From: Nemertoderma westbladi
Lineage: Eukaryota > Xenacoelomorpha > Nemertodermatida > Nemertodermatidae
NCBI GenBank assembly: GCA_032718475.1
Contig: JAUCBJ010000983.1
Span: 1-64,000, forward strand
Direction of reading: 5' to 3'
Length of the DNA stretch: 64,000 nucleotides
Each line of letters begins with the position of its first letter. The stretch's first letter is position 1. The notes beneath the pieces were generated by a model that did not search any database, was not told where the DNA came from, and was given only the letters and a program-made list of their open reading frames with translations. Made by a program: the position numbers and the translations under genes. This document shows positions 60,644 through 64,000 of the stretch, piece after piece.

Positions 60644-62290
60644 GTAAGTGTTACAGTAACATGGCACCATCCATTAGTAAGTTTACAGTAACAAGGCACC
60701 ATCCATTAGTAAGTTTACAGTAACATGGCACCATACATTAGTAAATGTTACAGTAACAAGGCACCATACATTAGTAAAGTGTTACATGGCGCCATCCATT
60801 AGTAAGTTTACAGTAACATGGCACCATACAATAGTAAGTGTTACAGTAACATGGCACCATCCATTAGTAAGTTTACAGTAACATGGCACCATACATTAGT
60901 AAATATTACAGTAACATGGCACCAGTAAGTGTTACAGTAATATGGCACCATACATTAGTAAGTGTTACAGTAACATGGCACCATCCATTAGTATGTTTAC
61001 AGTAACATGGCACCATACATTAGTAAATATTACAGTAACATGGCACCAGTAAGTGTTACAGTAACATGGCACCATACATTAGTAAGTGTTACCGTAACAT
61101 GGCACCAGTAAGTGTTACAGTAACATGGCACCATACATTAGTAAGTGTTACAGTAACATGGCACCATCCATTAGTATGTTTATAGTAACATGGCATCATA
61201 CATTCATACAATAGTAAGTCTTACAGTAACAAGGCACCATACATTAGTAAAGTGTTACATGGCGCCATCCATTAGTAAGTTTACAGTAACATGACACCAT
61301 ACAATAGTAAGTGTTACAGTAACGTGGCACCATCCATTAGTAAGTTTACAGTAACAAGGCACCATCCATTTGTAAGTTTACAGTAACATGGCGCCATACA
61401 ATAGTAAGTGTTACAGTAACATGGCACCATCCATTAGTAAGTTTACAGTAACATGGCACCATACATTAGTAAATATTACAGTAACATGGCACCAGTAAGT
61501 GTTACAGTAACATGGCACCATACATTAGTAAGTGTTACAGTAACATGGCACCATACATTAGTAAGTGTTTAAGTAACACGGCACCATCCATTAGTAAGTT
61601 TACAGTAACATGGCACCATACAATGGTAAGTGTTACAGTAACATGGCACCATCCATTAGTAAGTTTACAGTAACATGGCACCATACATTAGTAAGTGATA
61701 CAGTAATATGGTACCATACATTATTAAATGTTACATTAACATGGCACCAGTAAGCGTTACAGTAACATGGTACCATCCAATAGTAAGTTTACAGTAACAT
61801 GACACCATCCATTAGTAAGTTTACAGTAACATGGCACCATCCATTAGTAAGTTTACAGAAACATGGCACCATACAATAGTAAGTGTTACAGTAGCATGGC
61901 ACCATCCATTAGTAAGTTTACAGTAACATGGCACCATGAATTAGTACGTTTTCAGTAACATGGCACCAGTAAGCGTTACAGTAACATGTCACCATCAATT
62001 AGTAAGTGTTACAGTAACATGGCGCCATCCATTAGTAAGTTTTCAGCAACATGGCACCAGTAAGCGTTACAGTAACATGGCACAATACATAAGTAAGTGT
62101 TACAGTAGCATGGCACAACCATTAGTAAGTTTACAGTAACATGGCACCATACATTCGTAAGTGTTACAGTAACATGGCACCATCCATTAGTAAAGTGTTA
62201 CAGTAACAAGGCGCCATACAATTGTAATGTTACAGTAACATGGCGCCATACATTAGTAAATGTTACAGTAACATGGCACCATACATTACA
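60625..62290 (+). repeat. 32-33-bp minisatellite derived from the exon 4/donor boundary
   Basis: About 50 tandem units of ACATGGCACCATACATTAGT-AAGTGTTACAGTA lie in intron 4 directly downstream of exon 4, and the first unit overlaps the exon's end. Subtypes carry CCATCCATT, or a 7-base loss (GGCACCAGTAAG). Nearly every unit keeps TTAGTAAGT (5' splice-site consensus), and most keep TTACAG before the next TAACATGG. The array ends at a G18 run. Confidence 0.95.
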
Positions 62291-62294
62291 TTAA

Positions 62295-63574
62295 GGGGGG
62301 GGGGGGGGGGGGCGAGGGTTAACACCCCCAAATGGAACCTCATATTTTTGTGTCTCTAGACACGAAAATTATGTGAATTGTGTTTTTTGGGCCTTTTTGA
62401 TATAAAAAGGCTCCAGAGCATTTCCAACCAAATTTGTTCAATTTGTTTATGGAGAAAGGTAATTTCAGCTAAAATTGGTTGGGAAATAACCTTTTTTCAT
62501 GAATAAAAGTCATTCTGAGATATATTTATTAGGTGATAGTGTAAAACATTAAACCCAATATACTTTATGGTGCAACGGGAAAATCCGCTCGGGGAAGAAA
62601 GTTAATAAATAAAGAAATCGCAAGGTGGTGTCATGAAAATGAAGTATCATCTCACTGCTTACTGTATACAGATAAAGTCAATCAACAAAGCAGTTAAACA
62701 ATCTATTCGGCTTCTAGACAGCCGATAACTATAACCCTTCGGATGAATTCATTAATTTTAACCCACCAACCTCCCCATTCTTCCTCCAAAAAATTATAAT
62801 GTTTAGCGGAAAAATATACGTAATAATGTTTATCAGTTACAGTATATGATTTTTGAGTTTTAAAAGATATTGATGATAAGAACGGATTATATATTTCCTT
62901 GCTTTTTGATTTGTATGCATGCTATTCATGTGCAGTGCATGATATACATACAATTACTATGCATTACTGTAGTACAGTAGTTACCTTATTATTGAGTGTA
63001 TATTGTAGGGTCCATATACCCTCACCCTTTTCAAATATATGCGTTCCTTACAAGGCACTTTCACCCGTTAAACAGTTGTTTTATATTTGCCAAGGATAGA
63101 AGGATAGCACGACTGTATCATAAATGGGTGTTTAAAGTTTAAGGAACAATTCAAACCTTCCCGCTATTTTACTGTAGATAATACCATTTTTCTATGTTCA
63201 ACAATAACTTTGTCAAAAATGAATGAAATTCAACGAAAGTTTTTATGCTTGCTATACATATAACTAGTAAAACAACGTTTTAGCAATTTTATTAGTATCT
63301 GTACCGTGAGAGCCTTTTTTATGAAAAGTGCCCGTACGATTGTGAAATATAGCGCTGCTCGAAGGCTTGTCAAAAATCAGACTTGCTCTTACGTTTTGGG
63401 TAATAACTTGAGTTTGAGAAACGATATGCGAAAACTGCTTGCAGATTTGAAATCTCCATTAAATTCGGCACATGATAGAATAAAGAAAGGTTTTTGTCAA
63501 TTTCCAGAATAGGAGGATGCTACCCCCCCCCCCCCCCCCCCTTAAATAATAATAATATTGTAATAATATTTCAG
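62295..63574 (+). other. rest of FOXRED2-like intron 4, bounded by G18 and C19 runs
   Basis: G18 lies at 62295-62312 and C19 at 63523-63541; the latter is 33 bases from the exon 5 acceptor (AATAATATTTCAG). Between them is AT-rich DNA with no recognisable exon. ORF 63306-63512 is not supported. Confidence 0.55.
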
Positions 63575-63742
63575 CCTCACTCTTTGCAACTGCGACGATG
63601 GTTTGAGAAGCTGTTTGGGACAGATCTACGGGCCCGTAGTCAACGCAGTTGCTATGCAACAGCTCTGACGTCAAACACGCTCCCCGAAGGTTGTCATGGA
63701 TACGCCCGCGGATTAGGGTTGTCGCCATGGATACAGACATAA
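63575..63742 (+). CDS. FOXRED2: FOXRED2-like, exon 5 (last coding exon in this model)
   Basis: The acceptor TAATAATATTTCAG precedes a phase-0 exon encoding PHSLQLRRWFEKLFGTDLRA and SCYATALTSNTLPEGCHGYA, which fits the family's RRF.E...TDLR and LP..C..GY positions. It stops at TAA 63740-63742 after SPWIQT. The usual C-terminal ER-retention tetrapeptide is absent, so a further alternative exon beyond the window is possible. Confidence 0.75.
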   Translation, partial: PHSLQLRRWFEKLFGTDLRARSQRSCYATALTSNTLPEGCHGYARGLGLSPWIQT

Positions 63743-64000
63743 TACTCTTTCATTGATTTGTTTTCAATAATCCATCGCATGAAATATTTCCCATAAATTG
63801 GCGTCGTGCATGAACTTGTCGAGTTTGGTTGCGGTAGGTAGTTTTCGGTTTAATTAGTTTCAATAAATATATAATTAATGTAACATTAATGTAATATAAT
63901 GAAATAAAATATATATATAAGAAATATAGTTAAAATAAATATAATGTAACATTAGTAACATTTATCAATATAGTAGGCCTATAATCAATTATGCAATTAA
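63743..64000. other. downstream of FOXRED2-like, no gene
   Basis: AT-rich sequence. AATAAA occurs near 63860 and 63903, candidate poly(A) signals for the FOXRED2-like gene. Confidence 0.4.

Noticed and set aside
60625-62290. CRISPR-like array
   Set aside because: Direct tandem units without unique spacers, in a eukaryotic intron. It is a minisatellite.

Overview
This is an AT-rich animal nuclear DNA window. It holds spliced metazoan-type genes with GT-AG introns, a nuclear tRNA gene, and many transposable elements. The FOXRED2-like and PPP1R14-like genes point to a metazoan. The frequent AGGCCT and ACCGGT hexamers and the TE mix suggest a marine invertebrate deuterostome, but the species cannot be fixed from sequence alone.

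Layout, left to right. (1) 1-3.2 kb: the 3' part of a Ty3/Gypsy pol (RNase H end plus integrase), a polypurine tract and the start of its 3' LTR. (2) 3.2-6.0 kb: a GC-rich 42-bp minisatellite, a 68-bp minisatellite and a foldback element. (3) 6.0-9.6 kb: a near full-length but frameshifted LINE on the minus strand, with a 16-bp target-site duplication. (4) 10.4-26.3 kb: a complete BEL/Pao LTR retrotransposon on the minus strand (15.9 kb, near-identical LTRs, 5-bp TSD, one intact 2720-codon gag-pol ORF). It sits inside a GC-rich tandem repeat. (5) 29.1-32.5 kb: two host-like single-exon genes, an MBOAT lysophospholipid acyltransferase (+) and a PPP1R14-type PP1 inhibitor (-). (6) 33-39.6 kb: large inverted repeats, a truncated LINE copy, the last two exons of an unidentified minus-strand gene, and a tRNA-Gln(CTG) gene. 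(7) 41.3-42.8 kb: an old CR1/jockey-like LINE split by a 651-bp Mutator-like insertion with a FLYWCH-like finger and a 9-bp TSD. (8) 42.9-54.8 kb: a second BEL/Pao element of the same lineage and orientation. Its gag-pol has lost reverse transcriptase and integrase by in-frame deletions, so it looks non-autonomous. (9) 55.15-55.66 kb: a second array of the 68-bp repeat. (10) 56.5-63.7 kb: a five-exon FOXRED2-like gene (+). Its last intron carries a roughly 1.65-kb minisatellite built from the gene's own exon-4/5' splice-site sequence.

The most interesting features are these. The two BEL/Pao elements look like an autonomous/non-autonomous pair; they share a covarying hairpin next to the 5' LTR and duplicated leader and 3' blocks, and they carry unrelated roughly 1-kb cassettes at the same place downstream of pol. 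The FOXRED2 intron has an amplified splice donor. All family assignments are by eye from motifs; no database search was possible.
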